From Xylanibacter ruminicola (GTDB lineage Bacteria; Bacteroidota; Bacteroidia; Bacteroidales; Bacteroidaceae), in contig SUYC01000001.1 of NCBI GenBank assembly GCA_015060625.1, positions 340,783-404,782 on the forward strand: a stretch of 64,000 bases of DNA. The letters run 5' to 3'. Positions 35,105 to 43,853 of the stretch are shown piece by piece. The translations under genes and the position numbers were made by a program. The notes below the pieces were generated by a model. It saw nothing but the letters and a program-made list of their open reading frames with translations, was not told the DNA's origin and searched no databases. Numbering within the stretch: position 1 is the first letter of the stretch; each line of letters starts with the position of its first letter.

Positions 35105-35130
35105 TGTCACAAACTATTATTTTATATCAC

Positions 35131-36813
35131 TCAGTCCTCCCCAAACAGTTCCTTCATGTTCTTATCAATCTCTTCCTGCAACTTCAGGGCTTCGGCATTG
35201 AGTTGTGAGAACTCTGAGTGCAGACCTCGCATGGTTTCAGCAAACTCAGCTTCAGTCATACCATCATCCTCGATGACAACACCCACATATCGACCTGCAT
35301 TCAGCGAATAGTCCTGGTCTTTGATACCGTCTTCACCATCGAGTTTAGCCACCTTGCAAAGACCTATCACATCCTGATATTTTCCCTCAGGCCAACGCTC
35401 CAACAGCCAGTCAACCTGGTCCTGCTGGCCTGCAGCCTTATACTCATCTATCAGTGCCCAGAAACTATCTGAGTCGCCCTCATAAAGGCGGCTGATGATG
35501 CCTAAGTTCTTAATCTGCTCATCAGAGAACTTACGATGTGCACGATCCACCTGGGTAAAGATATTACGAGCATCGATAAACAGTATTTCGTCCTTATTGG
35601 TACGCTGCTTGTTAAAGAACCACAATGTGGCAGGCAGCGTAACAGTAGAGAACATATTGCTTGGCAATGTTACCATCTGACTGATGATACCATCCTCGAT
35701 CATCTTCTTACGGATTTCTAACTCCGAACCACCTGCATCGCTGGCAGAGTTTGCCATTACCAGAGCAGCCTTACCATTATCGTTAAGTGCTGTTGCAAAA
35801 TAGCCTATCCAAAGATAGTTGGCATTGGGCACCGTTTCCTTCTTATCACTACCCTTCTTGGCTGATTTTGTTTTGTTGCGTGGTACACCATAGGTATTAA
35901 AGCGCTTGTCGTCAATCACTCTATCCAGCACCACCTCGTCCACATTAAATGGTGGATTGGCCATCACATAATCAAACTTCTCGAAAGCATCGTATGGGTC
36001 GCTATAGAAAGAGTTAGCCTCAGTAATATCGCCACGAACATTGTTCAGCAGCAGATTCATCTTTGCCAGTTTTACGGTATCGGGCTCTTTCTCAACACCA
36101 TAGCAGCGGAAACGCATCATGTCGTCGCTGCTGGCATTATGCTTGTGCATATAGCGTGCAGCCTGTACAAACATACCACCTGATCCACAAGCAGGGTCCA
36201 GGAATTTCTTATCACCAGTCTTAGGCTGAAGCACCTCAACCATATACTGTACTACGCTGGCTGGTGTATAGAAGGCTCCTCCACCCTGACCTTCGGCCAA
36301 AGCAAAATTGCCAAGGAAATATTCATAAATCTGACCGAAGAGATCGATACTGATATCCTCGGGAATATCTTTAAACACGCGGACGATACGGCTCAACAGC
36401 TCTGGCTCCTCTTCGGGGACCAGCTGACCATAAACCTCCTTAGGCAGCACACCTTCCATTTTGGGGTTCTCCTGCTCGATGGTTTCCATCGCCTTCTTCA
36501 CCAGCACTGCCTTATGAGCATCATCTGGTGCATCGTTGATGTTATCGTAATAGGCACATTCAGGAAGGAAGAAGCCGCACTTCTCGATGGCAATATCCTT
36601 ATAATCCTTCTCCATACGAGTGCCTTTATACTGCTGGTATTCAGCGTCAATCTCTGCTTTATGTTGTTTAAAAAGAATATCTGCATAGCGCAGGAATATT
36701 AATCCCAAAATAGGTTGACCATATTTGTTGGCCGCCAAATGCGCCCCGGCACGCAGCATATCAGCCGAGTGCCAAAGATTATCTTTTAACGTTTTGAGTT
36801 CTATATCTGTCAT
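35131..36813 (-). CDS. hsdM: Type I restriction enzyme, M (adenine methyltransferase) subunit
   Basis: N6-adenine methyltransferase. The N-terminal helical domain (LKDNLWHSADMLRAGAHLAA) precedes the AdoMet motif FLDPACGSGGMFVQAARYM (about 202-220) and the catalytic MANPPFN (about 285-291). The 560-residue length is typical. First gene of the operon hsdM, 55-residue gene, hsdS, DUF262/DUF1524, Fic, hsdR. A TATCTTTG -7 box lies 39 bp upstream (36859-36852). Confidence 0.95.
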   Translation of the reverse strand: MTDIELKTLKDNLWHSADMLRAGAHLAANKYGQPILGLIFLRYADILFKQHKAEIDAEYQQYKGTRMEKDYKDIAIEKCGFFLPECAYYDNINDAPDDAHKAVLVKKAMETIEQENPKMEGVLPKEVYGQLVPEEEPELLSRIVRVFKDIPEDISIDLFGQIYEYFLGNFALAEGQGGGAFYTPASVVQYMVEVLQPKTGDKKFLDPACGSGGMFVQAARYMHKHNASSDDMMRFRCYGVEKEPDTVKLAKMNLLLNNVRGDITEANSFYSDPYDAFEKFDYVMANPPFNVDEVVLDRVIDDKRFNTYGVPRNKTKSAKKGSDKKETVPNANYLWIGYFATALNDNGKAALVMANSASDAGGSELEIRKKMIEDGIISQMVTLPSNMFSTVTLPATLWFFNKQRTNKDEILFIDARNIFTQVDRAHRKFSDEQIKNLGIISRLYEGDSDSFWALIDEYKAAGQQDQVDWLLERWPEGKYQDVIGLCKVAKLDGEDGIKDQDYSLNAGRYVGVVIEDDGMTEAEFAETMRGLHSEFSQLNAEALKLQEEIDKNMKELFGED

Positions 36814-36851
36814 TTATTATTTCAATTAATCATCGATTGCAAATTCATATG

Positions 36852-36859
36852 CAAAGATA
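36852..36859 (-). promoter_or_regulatory. -7 box of the hsdM operon
   Basis: Minus strand TATCTTTG. A TTTG lies only 16 bp upstream (36879-36876), shorter than the usual 19-21, so the promoter may be weak or assisted. Confidence 0.55.
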
Positions 36860-36920
36860 CAAATAAAAAATGAAACAAAGAAGAACTGAGCAAGAAAAAT
36901 AATCACTTCAAGAAAGAAAA

Positions 36921-37086
36921 ATTTCAGTAATTTCAGTTTCAGTTTTGTTAGTGAGCAAGATGTATATTTGCAAAAAATCAACCTATTTAATATAACTATT
37001 ATATATATTATAATATATATAATAGTTAATCTTTGTATTGAGTTTTTAACAGCACATAAAAGAAACTGAAACTGAAATACTGAAAT
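36921..37086. repeat. Nested inverted repeat with a perfect 36-bp AT palindrome
   Basis: Outer arms 36921-36946 (ATTTCAGTAATTTCAGTTTC...) and 37062-37086 (GAAACTGAAACTGAAATACT...) are complementary apart from one inserted base and the ends; each is made of TTTCAG iterations. Centred between them is a perfect 36-bp palindrome, 36993-37028, whose half site is TAACTATTATATATATTA. It occupies most of the 527-bp gap between hsdM and the HU-like gene. Confidence 0.85.
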
Positions 37087-37132
37087 CGATATGCCATCAA
37101 GTAAATAATTAACAATTCATTAACAGTTGATA

Positions 37133-37164
37133 TTTTATAGTATGACGAAAATTTCGTACCTTTG
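37133..37164 (+). promoter_or_regulatory. Promoter of the HU-like gene
   Basis: TTTT (37133-37136), 20 bp, TACCTTTG (37157-37164). Confidence 0.65.
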
Positions 37165-37190
37165 CATTGTCAAGATGAAGATGGAGATGA

Positions 37191-37250
37191 GGCTCCCACA
37201 CGAGGAAAAAGATTCTCCCACGTGCACTAAGAAAATCTCCCTCACGTGAG
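37191..37250 (+). repeat. Triplicated CTCCCnCACGTG motif in the HU-like leader
   Basis: GGCTCCCACACGAG (37191-37204), ATTCTCCCACGTGC (37212-37225) and AATCTCCCTCACGTGAG (37234-37250) repeat about every 21 bp in the 5' leader, separated by A-rich links. Possible binding sites in DNA or RNA. Confidence 0.6.
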
Positions 37251-37340
37251 CGCAAAACGACATCGGAGTTGAGACATTAAACATTAAAGATTAAATATTA
37301 AAAATTATTTTTACAACAACACAAAAACAAAATTAGAATT

Positions 37341-37880
37341 ATGGCATTGAAAGTTAAAGCACAGGAAAAGTTGCAGAAGATTGGCAAGTATGAGGGCACT
37401 TATCGCTACATCATGATGCCGGAGTTGTACACCTCACTCTCGCAGGACAAGGTGATCAAGGAGGCTGCCCTTCGCAGCGGAGTTAGTAAAGGCATCATGC
37501 AGGCCTGCTGGGATGCTGCTGGCGAGGTGATTAAGGCATGGGCCACTGAGGGCCACTCGGTTGCGCTGCCCGGACTGGGAACCATGCGATTTGGCTTGCG
37601 CGCCAAGAGTGTGGCCAAGGTAGATGAGGTGAAGGCGGGCCTCGTAACCAGTCGCCGCATCATCTTCACCCCTGCGGTGGATCTGAAGGAGGAGCTGGCA
37701 GGCACAGCCATCCAGATTACCTGCTACGACCGCGACGGTAAGGAGGTGAAGCGCGTAACGAGCACCGACCCAGGCACGGTGGAGGATCCTGAGAACGGTG
37801 GCAGCACCGACCCCACCCCATCAGGCGGTAACGGCGGCAACCAGAACAACGGTGGCTACGACGGCCCTAACGGCGACTAA
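37341..37880 (+). CDS. HU-like DNA-binding protein (HU-HIG type)
   Basis: The 179-residue product resembles the Bacteroidetes-specific HU-HIG proteins. It starts MALKVKAQEKLQKIGKYEGT, has an HU-fold (VIKEAALRSGVSKGIMQACW, LPGLGTMRFGLRAKS) and ends in a low-complexity Gly/Asn/Asp tail (GGNGGNQNNGGYDGPNGD). These proteins are common beside smalltalk, amidase/M15 and VirE-type genes. A nucleoid or mobile-element role is likely, but not shown. A long leader (about 170 nt) with repeated motifs precedes it. Confidence 0.85.
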   Translation: MALKVKAQEKLQKIGKYEGTYRYIMMPELYTSLSQDKVIKEAALRSGVSKGIMQACWDAAGEVIKAWATEGHSVALPGLGTMRFGLRAKSVAKVDEVKAGLVTSRRIIFTPAVDLKEELAGTAIQITCYDRDGKEVKRVTSTDPGTVEDPENGGSTDPTPSGGNGGNQNNGGYDGPNGD

Positions 37881-37951
37881 GGGTTGGGGCTAAGGCCCCG
37901 CCCAATTTAAAATGGAAGAATTGAAGAATTTTAAAATTGAAAAATTGAGTT

Positions 37952-38056
37952 ATGAGCAAGAAGGAAACTTTGAAATTTATTGTGCAGATGATTGCATCGA
38001 TTGCGACAGCGATTGTGACGGCACTGGGAACCACTAGTTGTATGGGAGGCTTGTGA
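37952..38056 (+). CDS. Smalltalk-type small protein
   Basis: ATG at 37952, TGA at 38056, 34 residues: MSKKETLKFIVQMIASIATA followed by IVTALGTTSCMGGL. The basic start, single hydrophobic helix and C-terminal LGTTSCMG match the Bacteroidales smalltalk family, which sits beside HU-like genes as here. The cysteine context (TTSC) may be a lipidation site. Function unknown; membrane insertion is inferred. Confidence 0.85.
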   Translation: MSKKETLKFIVQMIASIATAIVTALGTTSCMGGL

Positions 38057-38100
38057 AGAATATAAAAATAAAAGATTAAAAAAATAAAAATCAAGAATTA

Positions 38101-38140
38101 AGAAAAAGTCGTGACGGAGTGATGCCGTTGCGATTTTTTT
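38101..38140 (+). terminator. Terminator of the HU-smalltalk unit
   Basis: AAAAAGTCG...ACGG, loop AGTGATG, CCGT...CGA plus T7 (38134-38140). The GUGA in the loop recalls the terminal hairpins of the two small-RNA candidates. Confidence 0.7.
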
Positions 38141-38150
38141 AGTATTTTAT

Positions 38151-38181
38151 TTTGTATTTCGCTCGATTTTCAGTACCTTTG
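38151..38181 (+). promoter_or_regulatory. proS promoter
   Basis: TTTG (38151-38154), 19 bp, TACCTTTG (38174-38181). Confidence 0.85.
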
Positions 38182-38211
38182 CAGGCAAAATAGAAAACAT
38201 AGAAGAAAAAT

Positions 38212-39693
38212 ATGGCAAAAGAATTAAAAGAATTAACGAAAAGAGCCGATAACTACAGTCAGTGGTTTAACGACCTGGTAGTTAAGGCCGACCTGGCAGA
38301 GCAGAGTGCTGTGCGCGGCTGTATGGTGATTAAGCCTTATGGTTACGCTATCTGGGAGAAGATGCAGCAGCAGCTCGACAAGATGTTTAAGGAAACTGGT
38401 GCTCAGAATGCATATTTCCCCTTGCTCATTCCAAAGTCGTTCCTTTCGAAGGAGGCTGAGCATGTTGAGGGTTTTGCTAAGGAGTGTGCTGTGGTGACTC
38501 ACTACCGCCTGCGTGCCAAGGAGGATAAGAGCGGTGTTGAGGTTGACCCAACAGCTAAGCTCGAGGAGGAACTGATTGTTCGTCCTACTTCGGAGACTAT
38601 CATTTGGAATACCTATAAGAACTGGATTCACTCATGGCGCGATCTGCCACTGATGTGCAATCAGTGGTGTAATGTGATGCGCTGGGAGATGCGTACTCGC
38701 CCATTCCTGCGCACCAGCGAGTTCCTCTGGCAGGAGGGACACACTGCTCATGCTACCCGCGAGGAGGCTGAGGCTGAGGCACAGAAGATGCTGAAGGTTT
38801 ATGCCAAGTTTGCCGAGGAGTGGATGGCTGTGCCTGTGGTACAGGGTGTGAAGAGTGAGACTGAGCGTTTTGCCGGTGCACTGGACACTTACACCATCGA
38901 GGCTATGATGCAGGACGGTAAGGCTCTGCAGAGTGGTACCAGCCACTTCCTGGGGCAGAACTTCGCCAAGGCATTCGAGGTGACTTATCTGAATAAGGAA
39001 AACAAGCCTGAGTATGTTTGGGCTACATCATGGGGTGTTTCTACCCGACTGATTGGTGCGCTCATCATGACTCACTCTGACGATAACGGACTGGTTCTGC
39101 CTCCACGTCTGGCTCCTATCCAGGTGGTGATTATTCCTATCGCCAGCAAGCCTGAGCAGATGGAGCAGGTTAATAAGGAGGTGACACCTATCATCGAGGC
39201 CCTGCGTGCTAAGGGTATCACCGTGAAGTTCGACGATGCCGACAACAAGCGTCCCGGATTTAAGTTTGCCGACTACGAGCTGAAGGGTGTTCCCGTACGT
39301 TTGGTTCTGGGTGCTCGCGACTTGGAGAACGGCACTATCGAGGTGATGCGCCGTGATACTCTGGAGAAGGAGACACGCCCCATCGAGGGTATCACCGAGT
39401 ATGTGGAGCAGCTGCTGGAGGATATCCAGAAGAATATCTTCGAGAAGGCAAAGGCTTATCGTGATGCTCACATCTACGAGTGCGAGAACTACGAGGAGTT
39501 TAAGGAGAAGGTGAAGGACGGCGGATTCTTCCTGTGCCACTGGGACGGCACTGCCGAGACTGAGGCTAAGATCAAGGAGGAGACACAGGCCACTATCCGC
39601 TGCGTGCCTTTCGGCGTGGAGCAGACACCTGGTGTGGATATGGTAACTGGTAAGCCAGCTAAGGCTCGCGTGATTATCGCTCGCTCTTATTAA
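38212..39693 (+). CDS. proS: Prolyl-tRNA synthetase (archaeal/eukaryotic type)
   Basis: Class II synthetase that charges tRNA-Pro. The 493-residue product has motif 2 ([23 protein letters not shown], about 161-183) and motif 3 ([16 protein letters not shown]), an anticodon-binding domain and the C-terminal zinc-like domain ending RVIIARSY, with the terminal tyrosine of this ProRS type. It lacks the editing insertion of the E. coli-type enzyme. Monocistronic, with its own promoter and terminator. Confidence 0.96.
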   Translation: MAKELKELTKRADNYSQWFNDLVVKADLAEQSAVRGCMVIKPYGYAIWEKMQQQLDKMFKETGAQNAYFPLLIPKSFLSKEAEHVEGFAKECAVVTHYRLRAKEDKSGVEVDPTAKLEEELIVRPTSETIIWNTYKNWIHSWRDLPLMCNQWCNVMRWEMRTRPFLRTSEFLWQEGHTAHATREEAEAEAQKMLKVYAKFAEEWMAVPVVQGVKSETERFAGALDTYTIEAMMQDGKALQSGTSHFLGQNFAKAFEVTYLNKENKPEYVWATSWGVSTRLIGALIMTHSDDNGLVLPPRLAPIQVVIIPIASKPEQMEQVNKEVTPIIEALRAKGITVKFDDADNKRPGFKFADYELKGVPVRLVLGARDLENGTIEVMRRDTLEKETRPIEGITEYVEQLLEDIQKNIFEKAKAYRDAHIYECENYEEFKEKVKDGGFFLCHWDGTAETEAKIKEETQATIRCVPFGVEQTPGVDMVTGKPAKARVIIARSY

Positions 39694-39726
39694 TTGGCTG
39701 AGCCAAGCGAACAATTGACATAAAGT

Positions 39727-39759
39727 AAAAGAGGAACCTTCTCAGGTTCCTCTTTTTTT
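39727..39759. terminator. proS terminator
   Basis: GAGGAACC-TTCTCA-GGTTCCTC plus T7. A-rich on the left as well, so it may act in both directions. Confidence 0.9.
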
Positions 39760-39946
39760 AACCATAAACTAATATTCTAAAAAAATATGTTTCAAACATT
39801 ACTTTATGGAGGTCGAAATATCACTTACCTCACGATAAATCTATTTCTAATTAACCTTAATAATCTAATACCATGAAAAACACACTTGCAAAGGTAACTT
39901 AATTCTTTTGAAAGTGGGTATTCATGTAATATAAAACTTCAATAAT

Positions 39947-40414
39947 TTAACGTTTGTTTAGCAAATCATCATCCTTCTTTAGGATATTTTGCATTTTAAA
40001 ACGATTAATTCTTTGTTGCTGTGCCTCGCTCAAAACGGGTGCTGCAATGGGGTTCCAAGCAGTATCAAAGTAGTGTACGCTACTCTGTCCGTAGATCGAA
40101 TCAACCGTAAAAGTTTCGATCATCACCACGGTGCTGTCCATCAGCAGCATATCGGTACGCAGCGACGGATTCATGCGGATAGTGAGACTATCATCGCCCA
40201 GCGCAATCATCTGGCTGGTTCCGCCTAACTGGTTTTTAACTTCGGCCTTCATTCCCGAATCCATAAAATCGATAAAATCAAGTCGATTATTCTTCGAGAG
40301 ATAAGGCATGAGTGAATCGGGCATCTGCCTGAACACATCACGAATGGTGACGCTCTGGGCTGATGCCTGATTGAGGGTTGTGGCCAACAAAAGGGCCATC
40401 ACAAATTTCTTCAT
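39947..40414 (-). CDS. DUF3256 secreted protein
   Basis: The 155-residue product has a signal peptide (MKKFVMALLLATTLNQASAQ) followed by IRDVFRQMPDSLMPYLSKNN and RLDFIDFMDSGM, the opening of the Bacteroidetes DUF3256 family. Periplasmic location is inferred; role unknown. It ends the long leftward run from ileS and overlaps the ligase gene by 4 bp. Confidence 0.85.
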   Translation of the reverse strand: MKKFVMALLLATTLNQASAQSVTIRDVFRQMPDSLMPYLSKNNRLDFIDFMDSGMKAEVKNQLGGTSQMIALGDDSLTIRMNPSLRTDMLLMDSTVVMIETFTVDSIYGQSSVHYFDTAWNPIAAPVLSEAQQQRINRFKMQNILKKDDDLLNKR

Positions 40415-41751
40415 CCGCGACTGGGTCTTAAATCTTTTACACGAACGGCCTTGCCCTCGCTTTGTGGCAACGAGCCCTTCTTTACAAGTTTTACTACTGG
40501 AGTGAGCAGAATCTCGTCCTTGAGTGCACGCTGGATGTCTTTCATCATCTTCTGCATCTCGGGATAGATCTCGGTCTCCAGGCTGTCGAGTTCTACTTCA
40601 ACGGTCATCACATCGTTATCGTCGATGGTTTCGAGGGTGATGAGATAGTTGCTACCCAAACCAGGATACTGCACGAGAATCTTCTCGACCTGCATGGGGA
40701 ACACGTTCACGCCCTTGATGATGAACATATCGTCGGTACGGCCCTTGATACGGTCGATACGACGGTGGGTGCGTCCGCACTTACAAGGCTCGGCGATGAT
40801 GCGGGTGAGGTCGCGCGTGCGGTAACGCAGGATGGGCATCATGTTGCGATCGAGCGTGGTGAGCACCATCTCGCCCATCTCGCCATCGGGCACGGGTTCG
40901 AGGGTGTCGGGATCCACAATCTCAACGATATAGTTATCTTCCCACAGGTGCATGCCTTCCTGATACTTGCACTCGAAGGCAACACCAGGACCGTTCATCT
41001 CGGTCATGCCAAACGAGTTGTAGGCTTTCACACCCAGCATGCGCTCGATACGGCGGCGCTGCTCTTCGGTGTGGGGTTCGGCTCCAATGCAAAGGGTGCG
41101 CAGTTTGGTGCTGGCAGGATCGACGCCCTCTTCCTTAAATACCTCGGCCAAGCGGATGGCATAGGATGGAATGGCGTGCAGACAGGTGGTGCCGAAATCC
41201 TTGATAAATTTGATCTGGCGCTTAGAATTTCCGGCTGCGGCAGGAACCGTCATGGCACCCAACCACTCGGCACCATACTGGAATCCGAGTCCGCCAGTGA
41301 ACATACCATAACCCGATGAATTCTGGAACACATCACTCTTGCGGCAGCCCACCATATACAGGTTGCGGGCAATCATATTGGCCCACGAACAGATGTCGTG
41401 CTCGGAGTAGATCACCACACAGGGATTGCCTGTGGTACCACTGGTGGAGTGGATACGTACGGCATCGTCGATATTGCCACCAACGAGTCCGAAGGGATAG
41501 TTGTCGCGCAAATCCTGCTTGGTTGTGAAAGGAATCTTGCGCAGGTCTTCGAGGCTGTTGATAGAGTCAGCTGTGATACCCAGATCGCCCAAACGCTTTT
41601 TGTAGAAAGGCGACTTCAGACAAACGTTGATCGTGTCCTTTAGTTTCTTAACTTGCAACTGCTGGAGCTGCTCACGTGGCATAGTCTCGAGTTCGGGCTG
41701 CCAGTATTCACCATCGGGTTTGATGGTAGCCATAATCTTCTCGTCAGTCAT
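40411..41751 (-). CDS. Phenylacetate-CoA ligase family (aryl-acetate:CoA ligase)
   Basis: ANL-family AMP-forming ligase of 446 residues. The adenylate motif IHSTSGTTGNPCVVIYS lies at about 99-115, followed by YNSFGMTEMNGPG, RYRTRDLTRI and IIKGVNVFPMQVE, the hallmarks of PaaK. It would activate phenylacetate, indoleacetate or similar acids to CoA esters. With IorAB and the aminotransferase at 0.8-4.4 kb, it can link aryl-acetates to aromatic amino acids by reductive carboxylation, or run the other way. That link is inference, since the genes are 36 kb apart. Confidence 0.9.
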   Translation of the reverse strand: MTDEKIMATIKPDGEYWQPELETMPREQLQQLQVKKLKDTINVCLKSPFYKKRLGDLGITADSINSLEDLRKIPFTTKQDLRDNYPFGLVGGNIDDAVRIHSTSGTTGNPCVVIYSEHDICSWANMIARNLYMVGCRKSDVFQNSSGYGMFTGGLGFQYGAEWLGAMTVPAAAGNSKRQIKFIKDFGTTCLHAIPSYAIRLAEVFKEEGVDPASTKLRTLCIGAEPHTEEQRRRIERMLGVKAYNSFGMTEMNGPGVAFECKYQEGMHLWEDNYIVEIVDPDTLEPVPDGEMGEMVLTTLDRNMMPILRYRTRDLTRIIAEPCKCGRTHRRIDRIKGRTDDMFIIKGVNVFPMQVEKILVQYPGLGSNYLITLETIDDNDVMTVEVELDSLETEIYPEMQKMMKDIQRALKDEILLTPVVKLVKKGSLPQSEGKAVRVKDLRPSRG

Positions 41752-41795
41752 ATCTTATAGTTTATTTGGTTTATCGGATTTATTATTTTTTAATT

Positions 41796-42515
41796 TTACT
41801 TCTGTGCCAGTTGCATCATCATCACCGCTGCCAAACCTGCTGTTTCGGTGCGCAAACGGCTGGAGCCTAAGCTCACCGACACCCAACCAGCAGCTACGGC
41901 AGCTTTCACCTCGTCGATCGAGAAATCGCCTTCGGGACCTACCAGCACGGTGACATCGTCGCTCTCGGCTGGCTTGCGCAGTTCGTCGAACAGTTCTATA
42001 CGGGGCACCTCCTCGTAGCAGTGGGCAATGTACTTGCGGCCTTGGATGGGCTGCTCAAGGAAATGATGGAAGTGCACCATCTCGTTGACCTGTGGTTTCC
42101 AGGCTTTATGGCTCTGCTTCACGGCGGCAGTCACAATCTTGTCGAGGCGAACCAGCTTAACCAGTCGGCGCTCTGAGAACTTACAGTTCAGGAATGATAC
42201 CTCGTCGATACCCACCTCGGTGGCTTTCTCCATCATCCACTCCATGCGGTCCATCATCTTGGTGGGTGCGATGCCCAGGTGCAGATGACCCTTCCACTGG
42301 GGCTGCTGGGGCAACTTTTCCAAGATTTCGTAGTAGCAATGGTGTGTGGCTGCAACCGTTACCTTTGCGCGAAAATAGTTACCTACTCCATCCATCAAGA
42401 ACAGTTCGTCGCCACTCTTCAGGCGCAACACGCGCATGGCGTGCATTGCTTCGTCGGTAGGCAGCTCTGTCTGATTCTCAGCATCAGGTACAAAAAAATA
42501 TCTTGATTCCTTCAT
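41796..42515 (-). CDS. rsmE: 16S rRNA m3U1498 methyltransferase
   Basis: SPOUT-class methyltransferase of 239 residues acting on the 30S decoding centre. The N-terminal PUA-like domain (MHAMRVLRLKSGDELFLMDG) is followed by LVGPEGDFSIDEV and SLGSSRLRTETAGLAAV, the knot motifs that bind AdoMet. Length and motifs are standard. In the leftward run between the MFS transporter and ligase genes. Confidence 0.94.
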   Translation of the reverse strand: MKESRYFFVPDAENQTELPTDEAMHAMRVLRLKSGDELFLMDGVGNYFRAKVTVAATHHCYYEILEKLPQQPQWKGHLHLGIAPTKMMDRMEWMMEKATEVGIDEVSFLNCKFSERRLVKLVRLDKIVTAAVKQSHKAWKPQVNEMVHFHHFLEQPIQGRKYIAHCYEEVPRIELFDELRKPAESDDVTVLVGPEGDFSIDEVKAAVAAGWVSVSLGSSRLRTETAGLAAVMMMQLAQK

Positions 42516-42537
42516 ATTCTATACTTATAATATTGCA

Positions 42538-43848
42538 TTATTTCTTTTCCGGGTGGAATACCAATGCAAACGATACGCCTACCACTAGCGCAAAGGCGGC
42601 AAAGATGAACCAGCATGTGGTCCAATTGCCCTGCAGGAATCCATTTTCCCAATAGCAGTAATGGTTCACAATCTCACCAGCGGCCAGTGTACCTACGGTA
42701 GCACCAACGCCATTGGTCATCATCATAAACAAGCCCTGGGCCGAAGCCTTGATGCTGGGCTCGCACTCCTGATCGACAAAGATACCGCCCGACACATTAA
42801 AGAAGTCGAAGGCTACACCATATACGATACAAGAGAGGATGAACATGATAACACCAGGCATGGCTGGATTGCCCACACCAAAGAAACCGAAGCGGAACAC
42901 CCAGGCAAACATCGACATGAGCATCACAATCTTGATGCCATAACGCTTCAGGAAGAAGGGTATCATGAGGATGCACAGTGCCTCGCTAATCTGCGAGATA
43001 CTGGTGAGCAGTGTGGCATTGTTGGCTGCAAATGAGCTGGCAATAACGGCATCGGTACTACCCTTGAAACTGGTAATAAACGGTCCGGCATAGCCATTGG
43101 TTACCTGCAGGCACATGCCCAGCAGGGCCGAGAAGATAAAGAACAGCGCCATCTGACGACTCTTGAACAGCTTGAAGGCGTTCAAACCAAGTGTCTCCAT
43201 CAGCGAAACCTTTTCTTTCATTACAATCTTGCACTCGGGCAATGTGAAGCAATATAAACAAAGCACAATGCTGAGAATGCCTGATACAAAGAACTGCATG
43301 TAGGTGTATTGGAACTTATAGGCGCTGTCGGCAAGTGTCATCGAGAAACTGCCATCCTGCCATACGGCACAGTTGACAAACCACATGGTGACGATGAAGC
43401 CCACGGTGCCAAGCACGCGGATGGGTGGGAAATCCTTGACGGTATCGAGACCGTTATTTTTCAGAATGGTGAAAGCGGCTGTGTTCGACAAGGCGATGGT
43501 GGGCATGAAGAATGCCACGCTCAAGGTGTAGAGTGTGATGAACAGCGACTTATCGGCGAGCTCGTTGCCAAAGCCTGCCTGATAGCCCTGCCACCAGCAG
43601 CCCAGCATAAAACCACCTGCTAACAAGTGGCATAAACCCAACAAGCGCTGTGGCTGAACATATTTATCGGCTACAATACCCATCAGTGTGGGCATAAAGA
43701 TACTTACAATGCCCTGAATAGCATAGAACCAGGAAATCTTATCACCCAGTCCGGCCACTCCGAGATAATTACCCATACAGGTGAGATAAGCTCCCCAAAC
43801 TGCGAACTCCAGGAAGTTCATCAATGCTAAACGGAATTTCAGATTCAT
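42538..43848 (-). CDS. MFS nucleoside:H+ symporter (NupG type)
   Basis: Integral membrane protein of 436 residues with about 12 hydrophobic helices. It begins MNLKFRLALMNFLEFAVWGA and has YLGVAGLGDKISWFYAIQGI and VADKYVQPQRLL after helix 2, matching the NHS/NupG nucleoside transporters. Uptake of nucleosides is the likely role; specificity cannot be read from sequence. Confidence 0.87.
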   Translation of the reverse strand: MNLKFRLALMNFLEFAVWGAYLTCMGNYLGVAGLGDKISWFYAIQGIVSIFMPTLMGIVADKYVQPQRLLGLCHLLAGGFMLGCWWQGYQAGFGNELADKSLFITLYTLSVAFFMPTIALSNTAAFTILKNNGLDTVKDFPPIRVLGTVGFIVTMWFVNCAVWQDGSFSMTLADSAYKFQYTYMQFFVSGILSIVLCLYCFTLPECKIVMKEKVSLMETLGLNAFKLFKSRQMALFFIFSALLGMCLQVTNGYAGPFITSFKGSTDAVIASSFAANNATLLTSISQISEALCILMIPFFLKRYGIKIVMLMSMFAWVFRFGFFGVGNPAMPGVIMFILSCIVYGVAFDFFNVSGGIFVDQECEPSIKASAQGLFMMMTNGVGATVGTLAAGEIVNHYCYWENGFLQGNWTTCWFIFAAFALVVGVSFALVFHPEKK

Positions 43849-43853
43849 AATTA

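Noticed and set aside
39693..39720. TTGGCT-G-AGCCAA palindrome just after proS
   Set aside because: Short, without a T-run and without a clear second copy; the real terminator is at 39727-39759.
39889..39896. Minus-strand TACCTTTG that could drive an antisense RNA towards the proS terminator
   Set aside because: No -33 box at 19-21 bp and no conserved features in the 130 bp that follow.
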